Shown: positions 51,819 through 63,639 of the stretch, one piece after another | Position numbering within the stretch: position 1 is the first letter of the stretch | How the letters are laid out: each line of letters starts with the position of its first letter | Source of the DNA: Tubiluchus corallicola | Taxonomy: Eukaryota > Priapulida > Priapulimorpha > Priapulimorphida > Tubiluchidae | Assembly: GCA_030141605.1 (NCBI GenBank) | Contig: JAQGDQ010000722.1 | Location: 43,630 to 107,629, forward strand | Length of the DNA: 64,000 nt | Direction of reading: 5' to 3' | Program-made: the position numbers and the translations under genes | The notes under the pieces: generated by a model | What the model was told of the DNA's origin: nothing | Seen by the model: the letters and a program-made list of their open reading frames with translations, nothing else | Databases searched by the model: none

Positions 51819-52790
51819 TATGTAACCCTCGGTGTGCAAACATTTCGACACAGGCATTTGGACCCAGGATTCTTCGTCATAAAACTTTTGGTCACAGGTA
51901 ATTAGAACACAGGTTCTGCTGTATGACTTTGATCCTTATACTCGCACTACTATTTGGGAGTGAGAGCTTTTATTTAACCGATATCGAAATGAGATGAGTT
52001 GTTTATTGTAGTGATTACGGGATTGATCAGTTCTCAAAACAGTGCCAAGCAAATTGTTTTTAGTGTTCTCGCAGATCAGCATGCGGTAACGGTAACGAAT
52101 TTATTCGTACCTCTGTCGACTGTTATTAGTCAAGCAAAATTCTTCATCACGTGCAGACGGTACCAACTAAAAAAATTTAGTTGCCCTTTTAATAATTTTT
52201 TAAGCTACACCTTCCAGAAAAACTATTCTTTCAGTGTTCATTGTTTTTCTTAATTAATACCTAAACACTTTAGGCTGTAGCGAACTGTTATTACGCCTAG
52301 AGTGTGATTTCTCAGTTTAATTAGCGTGAAAAAGTTGTCGAGAACTCGTGTCGTATCTATCGCAAACGCCGTACCGTACTAATCGCATCTATCGTAGTTA
52401 ATGCAATCCCCTCAGCCCCACATGAGGATATCAGCATACCCGATACAGACAATGAACGCCAAAAATCTATTGAATTTTGCAAAAAAGCCTTTTTAAATTT
52501 AGCCGTATCCACAACATTGACTTAGTGTCCTAATACGTTCAAATATCCTACGCATCCAAAACGCAGCTTAGTGAATAACTAGCCTGTGCGTCCAAATAAG
52601 CCATTTGTTAAACTACCTTATGTCCAAGTGACCTATGTGTCCAAACTATCTTGTGTTAAATGTCTTGAGACGAAAACAGCTAGTGTCTGAATGGCTTATG
52701 TGCCCAAGATGTCTGTTTCGGAAAAGCTTATGTCTAAAACCCCCGTGTCCAAAACCCTTATAACCATAAGCCGAGGGGTACTCGTACAGC
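51819..52790. mobile_element. foldback-like element bounded by inverted GTCCAAA minisatellites
   Basis: The left end has TAACCCTCGG followed by loose repeats of TTTGGACACAGG type (51830-51930). The right end has the same material inverted: (TATGTCCAAATGAC)-like repeats (52520-52770), then CCGAGGGGTA. The arrangement suggests one mobile unit of about 0.97 kb with variable terminal arrays. Confidence 0.45.
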
Positions 52791-53029
52791 CTACAGTAAT
52801 AAGGGTATGGTCAGAGAAACATCTCACAGGACTAAGACGTTTCTTATAGATGTCTCATTAAACTGTCTATTTATGGATTCTCTATTGTTTCACCGATACG
52901 ATAATTGTCACTCGTTGTTTCTGTACTACCTAGCAAAAGATTTAGATATCGTTATTTATCGTTATTTATTCAAATCAAAAATGTGATAATATGTGGGGCG
53001 CAAAGCTTGTTTACAGTGAAAAGAAGAAC

Positions 53030-53400
53030 ATAGATGTCGTTATTGAAAGCGAAGCTGTAGAACAGTAACAAACGCAAAAACTTCTTGGTGTCAGAACTGA
53101 TCAAAAACTGCAACGGCACCAGAACTTACCAAGGGGAAGTTACGAGGTAGAATTACACAAAAATTTGGTGTGTTTAAAAGAGCTAGACCTTATATCAGCT
53201 TGCACCTGGCGAAAACTCATTTCAGTCGCACAGGGTGCAGTATGAGGACACAACAGGAATAAACAATATGTTAGTGTATATTACTCGCTTTCAAGAATAA
53301 GTGGCGAAAACTATTGTAGCAGAAGCAGACACCATAGATAAATCGCCTGCAAATGAATTAAAACAATGTAAAATCATCCCCATAGCAAATAATATTTATT
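53030..53400 (+). mobile_element. frameshifted LINE reverse-transcriptase fossil
   Basis: Plus-strand pieces are QKLLGVRTDQKLQRHQ (about 53070-53120, the LG..ID..L.W..H region), KFGVFKRARPYISLHLAKTH (about 53160-53220, the LK..R.Y....R....S region) and ANELKQCKIIPIANNIYF (about 53350-53400, the LP.ELK region). Stops and frame changes lie between them. Confidence 0.6.
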
Positions 53401-54239
53401 TTCGAAAAACCATACTAAAGTAACAAACGGTATAACCTCAAATCCAATAAAAATTTCAAATAAAACGTGTAACTTAAATAAATACGAGACTAACAAATGG
53501 CGGTCAACTGCAGTTTCGTAAACCAACGACGGATTATACAAGGGCTTCGCTGATTTATTCTGGGCTGTTATGTACAACAATTTAGGCGAAGAATTAAGAT
53601 TCAACACCTATGTTGACAGACTGTAAGGTATATTAACTGTGCTTGATTTCATATTGATTATACCAAATAGTATTTTTATATTTTATGCTAGATTGTACAT
53701 CGTATGTATGAATATATATAATACCACATTCATACATAATGCATAATGCTATAATACTACGTATATAATACTATACGTGTATTAAACTGCCTGTCTTAGT
53801 TTTGTGTCATTTGTGTAAATGTGTATAATATTAATTTTATGCGTGTATAAAATTGTCCATTTTATAGCAAATAATTGTGCATATAGCTTAATAGGATGAT
53901 AGGTCCAATCCCGATTTTTCGGCCATTTTTGTTTGTCCTGAATTAGTATATGTAAGTAGTATTCCGAAAAAAAATCTCATGAATTGGCCGTGAAAATTTT
54001 TTTAGGGGTGTCTCATACAGATTATTGTTGGAAACCTTGTCATTACTGCCTTTCTGCACATTTAATACCGTTTAGCCGAGATTACCATATGTGAGTAATA
54101 ATATAAAATTAGCAAAGGCCCCGCAAAAAGTTTTGCGTATAAATACACTTATAATCAATAATACGCGAACATCCTACATAGTCCTCATTTATAACGCAAA
54201 GCTAGTAGCAGCTTTTACTGAATTAAAATTATAAGGTTA

Positions 54240-54735
54240 TAAGTGTATAAGAGTATAATGGATGACGTCAGAACAATGGCTTTGCGTCAGCAGTTTTCCA
54301 AGCAAAAATGCCCGAAATGGAACCTCCAATGAGCTCATCACAGCTCCTCACGGTGGAGACGTCCTAAAATACAGCTTTTTTTCTACAGGCTGTCTGACCA
54401 AAATTTCGAAAAAATCAGAAGTTGGGTCCGGAAAAACGCCCGTTGCAGGGCGCCGTGGCCCTCTCGCGAATTTTAAATATGCCTACTACACCCACTGTTG
54501 AATGGGCTACCTGTTCTTAGCTGGCACCACTCCGGCCCATTCCCGTCCTCCAGAAACAAGAGGTATAAGTTTTGCAAAAAATGGCCGAAAAATTGCCATT
54601 TTTGAGGTTTTTCGCCCCTCGTGTGGGCCTGATTCGAAAAATAAACCCGCAATGGCACGACACTAGATCGAGACCTTTCATGTGGTGTACGGATCGCCGC
54701 AAATGGTGCCAACATTGGAGCTGTAGCCTCGAGTC
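54240..54735. other. GC-rich unexplained island
   Basis: About 500 bp with clearly higher GC than the surroundings and open frames on both strands, but no recognisable domain or consistent splice signals. Short inverted pieces (GGCCGAAAAATTGCC, and CGATTTTTCGGCC at about 53910) occur. It ends at a (TA)n palindrome directly beside the 54834-56199 transposon. Confidence 0.4.
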
Positions 54736-54746
54736 TTATATACATA

Positions 54747-54780
<34 letters not shown>

Positions 54781-54833
54781 TAATATATATGTACGTATAT
54801 TAAGCCCATACCTCCGAAATTAATATATACGAT

Positions 54834-56199
54834 GTTATCATAACATCGTTGACATAGGTACTGTTTATCTTAGAAACTGTTAGATCGAAGTTAGATCGAA
54901 AGATACCTTGGACAACCTCGATTTTCAACGTTAAACAAACTGGCAACAAATTTTAACACACATGAGGGCGGTCATTGCTATAGTAAGAGTGTAGGGATTG
55001 CTTACCTTAGCAACTGTAGTAGAAATAATTAAATGCTCTATTTATCAAACTACTGATAGTTTCTTGCTCTTATCCGTCCCACACTTGTATAATCCGTCCC
55101 AAATAATAAGCGAAAATATTTCGATTATTATAAGAAGTAAATATAAGATGGGAGTATAAATGTATTTATCCAGCGACCTTAACTGGTGATAGGACTGGCT
55201 GCCACAAACTGACCAATTCTTTTTTCTCTAATTTCTGCATTTCTGCATTTGAGCAATAGGTTTTGTAATAGCGTACAAGTAGAATATGTCAGTTTGCAGC
55301 CTTTTTACCAAGTTTACAATGCAGCCTTTTTTGCAGTTGCAAATAACTAGTTCCGCCAAGAGCTGGGCATTATTCATCGAATGGGGTGCTATAGCCCTGA
55401 CGGAATTATCATTCAACCATTCTTTACTGGTGATGAAAAGCAAGTGTTTGCTTTTTTAAGGAGCTCTTACAGGAAAGAAAAGATCTTTCCAAATACCAGA
55501 GCAAATTAATCACAGGTGATTTGAACGGATTAGGGAGCTTGGGGGTTGAACCAAACACAATATGCTGAAAATTTTTGATTTGTTGCAAAAAATCATTAGA
55601 CTTACATCAGGTCTAAATATAGTAAGATACAAACTGTTTGCAAATAAAGATTTTACTGGCTGTAAATTGCCATCTATTGATGTAAATTACTACTATGCTG
55701 AGCAAGACTACGTTAGAATAACAGACTTTTCGTGCTACAATTATATGCCATTATGCAAATGTGATAAAGCCAGTTACTTACATACACTGTATTTGAAATG
55801 AAGAAAATGACAAGGAAGACCCTTACTAGACAGTTGTTACGGGCACCAGTCCTATCCTAAGCTGATCTTGCCGGATGTAAATGCAATTCTTATAGTAATC
55901 ACATTATTTTTTCCTAATTTTCGGACGGTTTTGCAAGAAATTATCATCAGTTTGGTAAATAAAGCATATAAAGAGCATTTAATGCTTTCTACTACAGTTG
56001 CAATTATGAGTAAGTTCTAAGATAAACAATTTTCACACTGTTACTATAGCAACTGATGCCTTTCCTGTATGTTAGGTTTTCTTGTTAGTTTATACAATAA
56101 TGAAAATCAATGATTACCGAACTATTTTCCAATCTAACCTTGTTATTAATGCCGTGGCTAAGATAAACAGTAACCACATCAGTCAGTTATGATAATAAC
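54834..56199. mobile_element. 1.37-kb DNA transposon relic with long terminal inverted repeats
   Basis: The left end opens with GTTATCATAAC and the right end, inverted, with GTTATTATCATAAC. Both arms then share TACTGTTTATCTTAG, TTGCTATAGTAA, GCAACTGTAGTAGAAA and TTAAATGCTCT in the same order, so the inverted arms run for roughly 220-290 bp with indels. Inside, minus strand 55443-55228 is open and contains ELVICNCKKGCIVNL, a CxCKKGC cysteine motif seen in proteins of several animal transposons. I see no intact transposase and no clear target-site duplication. Confidence 0.68.
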
Positions 56200-57134
56200 T
56201 TTATCATTATTGGCCATATATATAAGTTAGGCTAGACGGCATTGGATGCTCATAAAAAGGTCAATAATGACATTGTTGCTAACGCTAACCTGTGTGGCAT
56301 ATCTAAAATGCATCTGGTCCTAAAAGAGTTTCTTCCAAGGCTATTTCACGTTTGGGGGTCTGGAATACTATATATCGTACTGATTCAGGAAAAACAAAAG
56401 GCATTTGTGCTGCAATAGATTCCCAAAAAATCTGTTCCTTAGCCATCCTAATTAATATGTTTTATTCATTGTCAATAATACAGTTATCTGATTTATTATC
56501 ACCCTCAAAAAATTTGTTAAGGTTATTTACTGTTTGACAAAATTAATCAAATTTTTGTGTAAATCAGTTCTCCTTCTGATGCGTAATATGAAAAGAATGC
56601 CTAACTGAGATATGACCACTAAGCAACCTTGCAGGACCAAACAAGGATTTGCCTAAATCAATTATGTGACAGGCACTCTAATATTACAAGAATCCAATAT
56701 CCAAATTTAACTGTGTGACTTAGTTTGCATTTTTTGTTTGCATTACCACACGGTGATTAACTTATTTCCAAAATCATACCACACTTTAGTTGTATATCAT
56801 TACAGCAATCATACTGGCCATTTAGCAATTTATATTTACGGCCAACTGTAAAGATCAAAAAAACTTATATAACTCAGGAACGTTTGGCTATGCTGGAAGA
56901 ATCATTCTCAAGTGTAAAGTTTAAACATTTTGCATCTCACACTAATATTTCATCATAATTATTTCTGCATCCAGAATGTTTCGAATGAGAGAGAAAAATT
57001 TAATTACATCAGCAACAGCTATAAATGACTGTAATGGTCCTGTTTTGACACAGTTCATGAACCGGACTAGCTTCCACCGTCTTCTTAATATGAAGAATAC
57101 ATTCGGTGATTGTCATGAAAAAGATGATAACTAC

Positions 57135-57369
57135 CTGGCAACTATAACTAACTAGGCTCGCATTCTTGACCAGCATCAAGGTGATGCTAAAATACCAGAT
57201 TATCAAATCGACGATCACGAGGAAGATGAAGATGGACACAATTAAGAAAACAATGTTGTAGATAAAACCAAACGTCAAAAACGACCTGCTTCTCTTGCAA
57301 ATGGAAACATAGTCTTTGTTTAGAAGCGCCCCCCAGAGGACGGTGGTATGCAAATGGGGAAAGAAGTTT
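57135..57369 (-). CDS. isolated exon of an unidentified membrane protein
   Basis: The acceptor GATTTTTTTTCCAG and donor CAG|GTAGTT enclose 78 open codons with more balanced base composition than the flanks. The product runs from NFFPHLHTTVLWGALLNKDY through CKRSRSFLTFGFIYN into a hydrophobic stretch of 25 or more residues (IVFLIVSIFIFLVIVDLIIW), then LVKNASLVSYSCQ. The short loop with basic residues and serines entering a long final helix faintly recalls CD225/dispanin C-termini, but not enough to assign it. No partner exon was found. It lies 1.1 kb downstream of the SLC5 stop on the same strand, so it may be a separate gene. Confidence 0.4.
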
Positions 57370-57405
57370 CTGGAAAAAAAATCGGTCCATCATGCCAATC
57401 TATAA

Positions 57406-57760
57406 AGCCAAAAGTCAGGTGAATGCAGTATTGTAAGTGAAGAACAGCGACGCAATATATTTGATGCATTTCGGTTAATGAACACATGGGATGAACGTAA
57501 ATTTTACGTGAGATCCTTGACCAGAAAAGTTGATACTATCAAACAGCTAAAGGTTGTTATCACATGAAGACACTAATCATGTTTCAGCTTCTTGACAGAT
57601 CTGCTCATCAAGGGTGCAAGCCATTTTTGCATCAACAACAGACTTCTCTGAAAGAACAATCATGTCATGGCTTAATGGCAACCAAGTAGACAATCAAAGT
57701 ACAACAGCTGCAGCATTATTGTCAACTTTCTTTGGGAGAAATACCTAGTATTTATCTCAC
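57406..57760 (+). mobile_element. transposase-like coding remnant (unclassified DNA transposon)
   Basis: From about 57421 one frame reads CSIVSEEQRRNIFDAFRLMN, then TWDERKFYVRSL, ending at a stop near 57567. A second frame from about 57618 reads VQAIFASTTDFSERTIMSWL, and a third near 57710 reads QHYCQLSLGEIPSIYL. The order (E..R..IF..FW / C..F......+.T+..WL / HYC......YL) is the one I recall for an animal transposon protein that is usually annotated as uncharacterised. Frameshifts show that it is dead. Confidence 0.45.
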
Positions 57761-58493
57761 GGAAAGACAAATGCGACATGCGCGTATCATTTTAAATATG
57801 GCAATATTAATAATGAATTTTAAAAAACACATCTAACTAAAAGATGAGGCACGGGAAGAAAGCGCACGAGATAAGGTGTGAGTAAATGCTAACAAGAGCA
57901 CTTGGACAATGGCTACTCAATCCGTATTGCTGCAGCAATGTATTATAAAACATAACTTCAGATTCACAACTACATCTGTTTCAATCTACAATCAAGAGAC
58001 GGCTACCTTTGGAACGAAACAGAAGGCGACTTGAGCAATGGTGTATTTGCGTGTCTGCAATTCGCCTATTTTAGACTGGTTATACTCTCCTTGTAATCCT
58101 AGGATAAATGATTATGATTTTGAGCGATGATTGAAGACACCAGTAAGTATCGCCAATGCATACTTTGCTCTCGCAAGAAAATACAACGCATCGCTTGAAG
58201 GCATTACCACTTGTCAGGTTTAATAATAGGATCTTGCCATCTTGCCACTTGTCATCATTAATAATGGTCACATGTATGTACAATTTCGAAGTCGCTGTAA
58301 CAGTAAGAGGGTGTAACTAGGATTATCGCATTGACATCAGATTTTTAGCAAAGTGTCATGATCAATAACCATTACGACTGATATACATAGAAAAAAATGT
58401 TTTTGTCATTTCTGTCACAGTAAAAGGGTTTAACGGATACTGGCACTTTTTGCTTGGCATGTCATAACATAAAACGTGTTAGTCATCTAAGTC

Positions 58494-61400
58494 TTAGCTT
58501 TCCGTATAAACATCGATTCCAATTCCTGACCAAAAGCCATACGCAAATGCAGCACAGGACAAAACAATCGCCAACAAAATGTTCAGCACGATCTTGGCGT
58601 GTGGGTCCTGTTTGAGTGAGGAGATTTTCTGCAAATGTAACATTGCTTCATGCTTGCTTAACTTGGCTTCGTCTGAGTCGTCATACCCCATGAGCCAATT
58701 CCAAGCTCGCCTGGTTATGCTAGGTTGCGCTGAAAAAGAGAAACAAGAAACAAGTTAACAAACAAGACAATAAACAAGCATACAAGATAATAAACTAGCA
58801 TAGCATAAACTTTTTTTTAAAACTAACATAAAAATACCTTTCAGGGTGGCCTAAAAATTCTTTTGACATAGTAAAAGGACAAGAACTCGGTAAGGAGGCT
58901 TTTTGCTTCATTTTAACTACGTAATTTCTTCTTCCTAACAAGCAATTTATTTCTTCAGCAAATGTATTACTTTACATAATTTCAAACGCTGCGTCATTGC
59001 ACAGGGTGTTAAGAAAGAATTAATCTGATAGACTTAAAACATTTCAGAAGATTTGTATTTTAATATTTTTTGCAATTAATTTTCTACTATATTGCTAAAT
59101 ATTATAATCTACTTTTTCCACAGTTACACGGGCTTCAGCAAAAGAATGATCATATTGAACACCATCAATTAATGGCTGTCAGAGCTGTGAATGATGGCAA
59201 AGCCAGATATTATTTTTTATTTGTTTACTCTATTATTAAAGACGCTATTCTTTATCTAAAATTGAATGCTCTGATCTCATGGTTTTGTTGCTTCTTCTGT
59301 TCATCTCAAGTTTTTTCCACACAAGACGTGTTAACTAAAACCCTCTCTCCACCCAGTAAGATACTTACAAGGCGAGGCAGTTCAGTGGGGGCAGTAAGCA
59401 ATTATTTATGTATTATAAACACCGTTAAATTTGTTTACAAATGGTTAATTTTAAAGGCAGAACTCTGTCAGCTTTTTCGTCCAAGCTTCTTTTCTCGCAG
59501 TTAATTCGTGATTCGCCAAATTGTTTCTTTTAGCTAGAAATCCCCCAACTCTCACCGGTGCATTAACCGAAAGAAAACAACTTCAAACTTAAAAACACAG
59601 TTTCTTAATTAACGAATTTGTCTGTCAGTTTTCTTTGGTAGCACTGAGAAAATATTTCAACGCCTTAATCCAATAACACGATCTTTCGGTTTTACAACAG
59701 TCATAAAACAATAATGCCACTGCAGGCAGTCATTCGTGAAAAAGTAATGCATGATTCTCCCTAGGTTCAAGTTCTCCTCTTACTTTCTTGGTTTTTAGAA
59801 GAGCTGAAGTCTGTGTTCGATTTATTTTCACCAATTTTAGTTTTAGCTGTATTGAGTTCAGCACTGTTTATGTTCAAATCCATCATCTCTGTCTCAACTC
59901 TGTGAATTTCATCTTCTTCAAATTGATTGAGATCGTCTACACGAAGTCTTTTGTCAAATCTGGTCCAAAATGTGGTACGAATTAGCTGAAATGAGAAGTG
60001 CAGAAAGTGAAAGAGACTTTTCGGATATTGAGTAAATCTGAAATAGATTGTTTTCAGCAAATTAATGGTGATGACGTGTTGGACCAGATCAACTCTCAAA
60101 GTTACATTCACGGGACAAAACTCTTAAAGATGCGTCTTTGAGGTAAAACTCCTAAGGTTATGTATTCAAGGCCAAAGACAAAAGTTCAAACTTTCAAGGT
60201 TACATTCACAGGACAAACCCTTAAAAACTCTCAGTGTTATGCCCTCAAGGCCAAAATCTTAAGGTTATGCCCTCGGGGTTAAGCTTACCTTGTATTTTTG
60301 CTCTGGTGCAGTAAGGATGCTGATAACAACGGCTGCTATCATCGTCGAGAAAAAAAGTATCATAGCAACGTACATGTAGTGCAGATTCTTCAGAATCCAC
60401 GGTCGCGTGTCTTCGTCATAACAGGCTGGCTCCACGTAGATGAATTCAAGCAGCATCCTCACGCAACCCATAGCAACGCCTATCATCATCCCCCAAAATG
60501 CACCCTGCAGAACACACGTGAATAAAATATTGTGACAGTATATTAGTGCACTGCGATCCAACATCAACCACACAGGGCACTCAACGTGATTTTGTAGCGA
60601 GACTGAAACCTAGATCATTGCCATGGTAAGCTTCTACGATCAGACTCTGAACTGTCAGAAGCGTCTTAGCCACGTTTGAATTTAAATACATCTTCTGTCT
60701 ACGAGGAAAACAGCCAGAATGAGCATGGCAAATATAATCTTCCCATTGCATGTATCGAATTCAGGCGGCCATCTTGAGTCATTCACGCTTAAACATTTCA
60801 AATTTTAGTGCAGCTTTTTAATACAAATCGCCCAAAACAAGGCGAGTAAGGTATTATATTAAAGCTTTAAAAATATAAAATAATGCAAATCCAGAATATT
60901 AGAATTCTTACAAGTACGTAGTGCAAGTACTTTGAAAGTAGCGACTTTTAGAGGTATTTGTTTCATTCATTTGTAGCTTAGCCTCGACACTCCCAGATAC
61001 AGAGCGGCTGTTTACAAACCTAGTTTTCCCGAGGGCTTCTTATCCGTGGACTTCTTCAGTTAACAGGAAAATAATTTTCTGCTAAAAAATTAAATGGATA
61101 AGCCATAGGATTTTCCTGTTAACAAAAGAATTCCACAGATAAGAAGCCCGGAGAAAACTGGTTTTGTAAGCAGCCCCTCTGTGTCTGGGAATGTCGGGGT
61201 AAACTACAAATGCTTGTATAAGTTGCTATTTTTAAAGTGCTTGTGCAGTATTAGCCCGAAGTATTACCTTTTCGTTGCATCTTGGCCAGAGCACCCCTAA
61301 AACGTAAACGCCAGCAATTGGTGGAGCCAGGTATGCACTGATTGCTTGTATGTAGTGGAAAAGTTGTCCGCCTTGCATAGCGTTAATTACTGGTATCCAA

Positions 61401-63413
61401 GCAACGCTGACTCCTACCATGGCCAATATAAATAACCTAAATTAAAACAAGGCAGTTTAGTTTAAATTAAAACTTAAGACCGTTTATTTTAAATTAAAAC
61501 TTAGAACAAACTAGTTTCTAGAAACTACTGGTTTAGAAATGTTTAATTCTTGTAACTAATTTGCTAGTGAGAAAGGGTTTCTACTAATGTTCTTCTTGAA
61601 TCTGACCAAGAAAACAATTCTTCGTGAATATATTTTCGAAGAATTCCGCAAATCAGAAGACCGAGGGAAAAACTTGATTTATAAGCGATTCTTTTATATC
61701 TAGTTAGGAAAAACGAAAATCTCGGTTTTAATGCAAACAATGTAGTCTTACTGTTTACTGAATACCCATTGGTAAGACCCATTCGATGTAGATGTTGTTA
61801 GCCAGACTGGAATATGGCTCATTATCCAAGCTAAGCCCAGCAGTCACCCATCCATTCACAAACCAGCCTAAGCATTGTTTCACTTCGTTAGACGTGCCGT
61901 GTCCGCTCAGCTATTACCCTGCCCTGATATTATTTTGAAATATTAATATTAATTTTACCTTCCAACTTGGAGCAGTTCTCGCGCAGTTGCAGTTTTGCGT
62001 AATCGCTTCCAAATATCTATTGTAAACAAAGTACTTGAACTGTTGAATATTGATGTTAAATCGCTCACCAGTGCTGCTAACATCACAGCCATCATTAAAC
62101 CTTTCAAACCTAAAGTGACAATCATAATCACTGCAAAAATCTGTGTTAAGAAAACAGTTTTAATATTTACGGTTGTTGCTAATGGGTATCAAGCCTATCA
62201 AAATCTTATAATGTTAATGTTATGGGTAGTTCTTGCATTAGTGAGTTGAGTTGTGGCTTACGTGATTTCAGTTGATCACTGTGTTAATCATTATCACACA
62301 GTGGAATTTCACGCTGCGTGAACAGACTTAAGCAATAACAGACATACAGACAGACAGACGGACGGACGGACGGACGGACGGACGGACGGACGGACGGACG
62401 GACGGACAGACAGACAGACAGACAGGCAGGCAGGCACGCAGGCAGGCAGACGGACAGACAGATAAAGAGATAGAGAACCAGTCACACAGGCAGACAAGTT
62501 GTTATTGTATAATTTACAAGCGAGATACTCAAAGCCTACGAGCATAGAAATATAATCAAATAGTAACTCTTCTTAGAAATCGTTTATTTGCAGCTCGATT
62601 TTTTTAAATTAACCAATTCAAGCATTCTTTGCTTATTGTTCGCCAGATGACGCGCGCATTCAATCATCGTTAGAGTACGTTTACATTATTTTACGCAGTA
62701 AATATACAGGCTCTCTAATCATCGTGATCAGGTAATGTGAAGTTTGTAATTTACTACATAGTGAAAACTTTTCTACACAGAAGGAAAAGATTTTTAAAAT
62801 GTTTTGGTAATTAAAAAAAACAAACGTGTCTATATCTTTAAAACTGCATGCCTACGCCAACTGGTCTATTTGCCTCCCTCCTCTTCTTTCCTGAACTGCA
62901 TAGATAAACGTGGGGACTAGCGACACGTCTTTTTATAAAAAAAATTGTACGCCTACTCGATGTTTGCCTTTAAAGTTAACTCTTGCGTATACATGATGAA
63001 AATTATGAACGCCAAAGTGAAATTTAATTCTTGTTTTTGAACATCTACAAATTATTTTTTTATTTGTAAATGATTTGTTAGTATTAATAGGTGCGTGGCT
63101 TGTGAATATTCAAAATTGAATTATTAATATTGAAATACGATTTATGAATTGATATTACAAAATTCATTGATTAAAAATCATAAATTATTTATTGATATTA
63201 AAAATAAACTTTAAATTCCACTTTGACGTTCCATAGAAAACCTGTGGGCGTTAGTCCTAGCATTAACACTAACCCACGGGCATTAGTTCTAGCAGAAATA
63301 CTAACCTGTAGGCATGAGTTCCAGCACTAATTGAGGATAGGCATTGTTTGTACAGCTTACGCTGTTTCCGCAAACTTCTTTGCAGATATCCGGATCAACA
63401 CACATTATGGTAT
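58494..63413 (-). CDS. SLC5-family sodium/solute cotransporter (SGLT/SMIT-like), last six exons
   Basis: Exons 63413-63306, 62109-61959, 61436-61268, 60504-60289, 59985-59784 and 58729-58494 join with GT..AG borders and consistent phases (1, 2, 0, 0, 1). They form an uninterrupted 359-residue C-terminal part of a family of about 660; earlier exons lie beyond the right edge. In order: an extracellular Cys-rich loop ([17 protein letters not shown]), [29 protein letters not shown], the Na+-site helix [19 protein letters not shown], a helix with [37 protein letters not shown], a helix pair, an acidic cytoplasmic loop, and a final helix before VYTES. The protein couples Na+ influx to uptake of sugar or inositol at the plasma membrane. 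SDLTSIFNS and FIYVEPAC resemble the SLC5A11/SLC5A3 branch, but the sugar-binding region is outside the window, so substrate and paralogue are undecided. Introns hold MITEs and a minisatellite. Confidence 0.93.
60090..60287. repeat. minisatellite abutting an SLC5 splice donor
   Basis: Five to six degenerate units of about 27-40 bp, such as GTTACATTCACGGGACAAAA + CTCTTAAG and GTTATGCCCTCAAGGCCAAA + ATCTTAAG. The last unit runs into the donor of exon 60504-60289. Confidence 0.75.
60969..61210. mobile_element. foldback MITE, family F copy 1 (in an SLC5 intron)
   Basis: This near-complete palindrome has arms of about 110 bp. Left arm landmarks TTTGTAG, CCCAGATACAGAG, GTTTTCCCGAGGGCTTCTTA and GTTAACAGGAAAAT all recur inverted in the right arm (CTACAAA, CTCTGTGTCTGGG, TAAGAAGCCCGGAGAAAAC, ATTTTCCTGTTAAC). 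It is the best-preserved member of a family with two further copies in this window. Confidence 0.8.
61563..61700. mobile_element. foldback MITE, family F copy 2 (decayed)
   Basis: It shares with copy 1 the ordered segments GAAGAATTCCGCA, AGAAGACCGAGGGAAAAACT, TTATAAGCGATTCTTTTATA, in the next SLC5 intron. The left arm is poorly preserved. Confidence 0.6.
62348..62462. repeat. (GGAC)n/(ACAG)n microsatellite
   Basis: GACA, GGAC and GCAG tetranucleotide blocks inside an SLC5 intron. Confidence 0.95.
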
Positions 63414-63639
63414 CTAGATTAAAGGCAAAGTCAATAATAACTAGTTGACGTTTTTGAGTGAGTCTGTGACAGGAGATGCTTTAAATGACAGCTTTTGTTA
63501 CGGATTTACAAATAAAAGTTGTTTATCAAAATAATTAATAACGCTGCATGTTATTAACTGTACATAAGTACGGTTGAGTTTGACTCGATTAGCAGTTTCA
63601 AAATCAGAAAAATCAGAGCTTGTCACTTTTTGACCAGTG

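Noticed and set aside
59070-59504. 144-codon plus-strand frame inside an SLC5 intron
   Set aside because: Antisense, low complexity, no domain; a short acceptor-like stretch at about 59120 is not enough.
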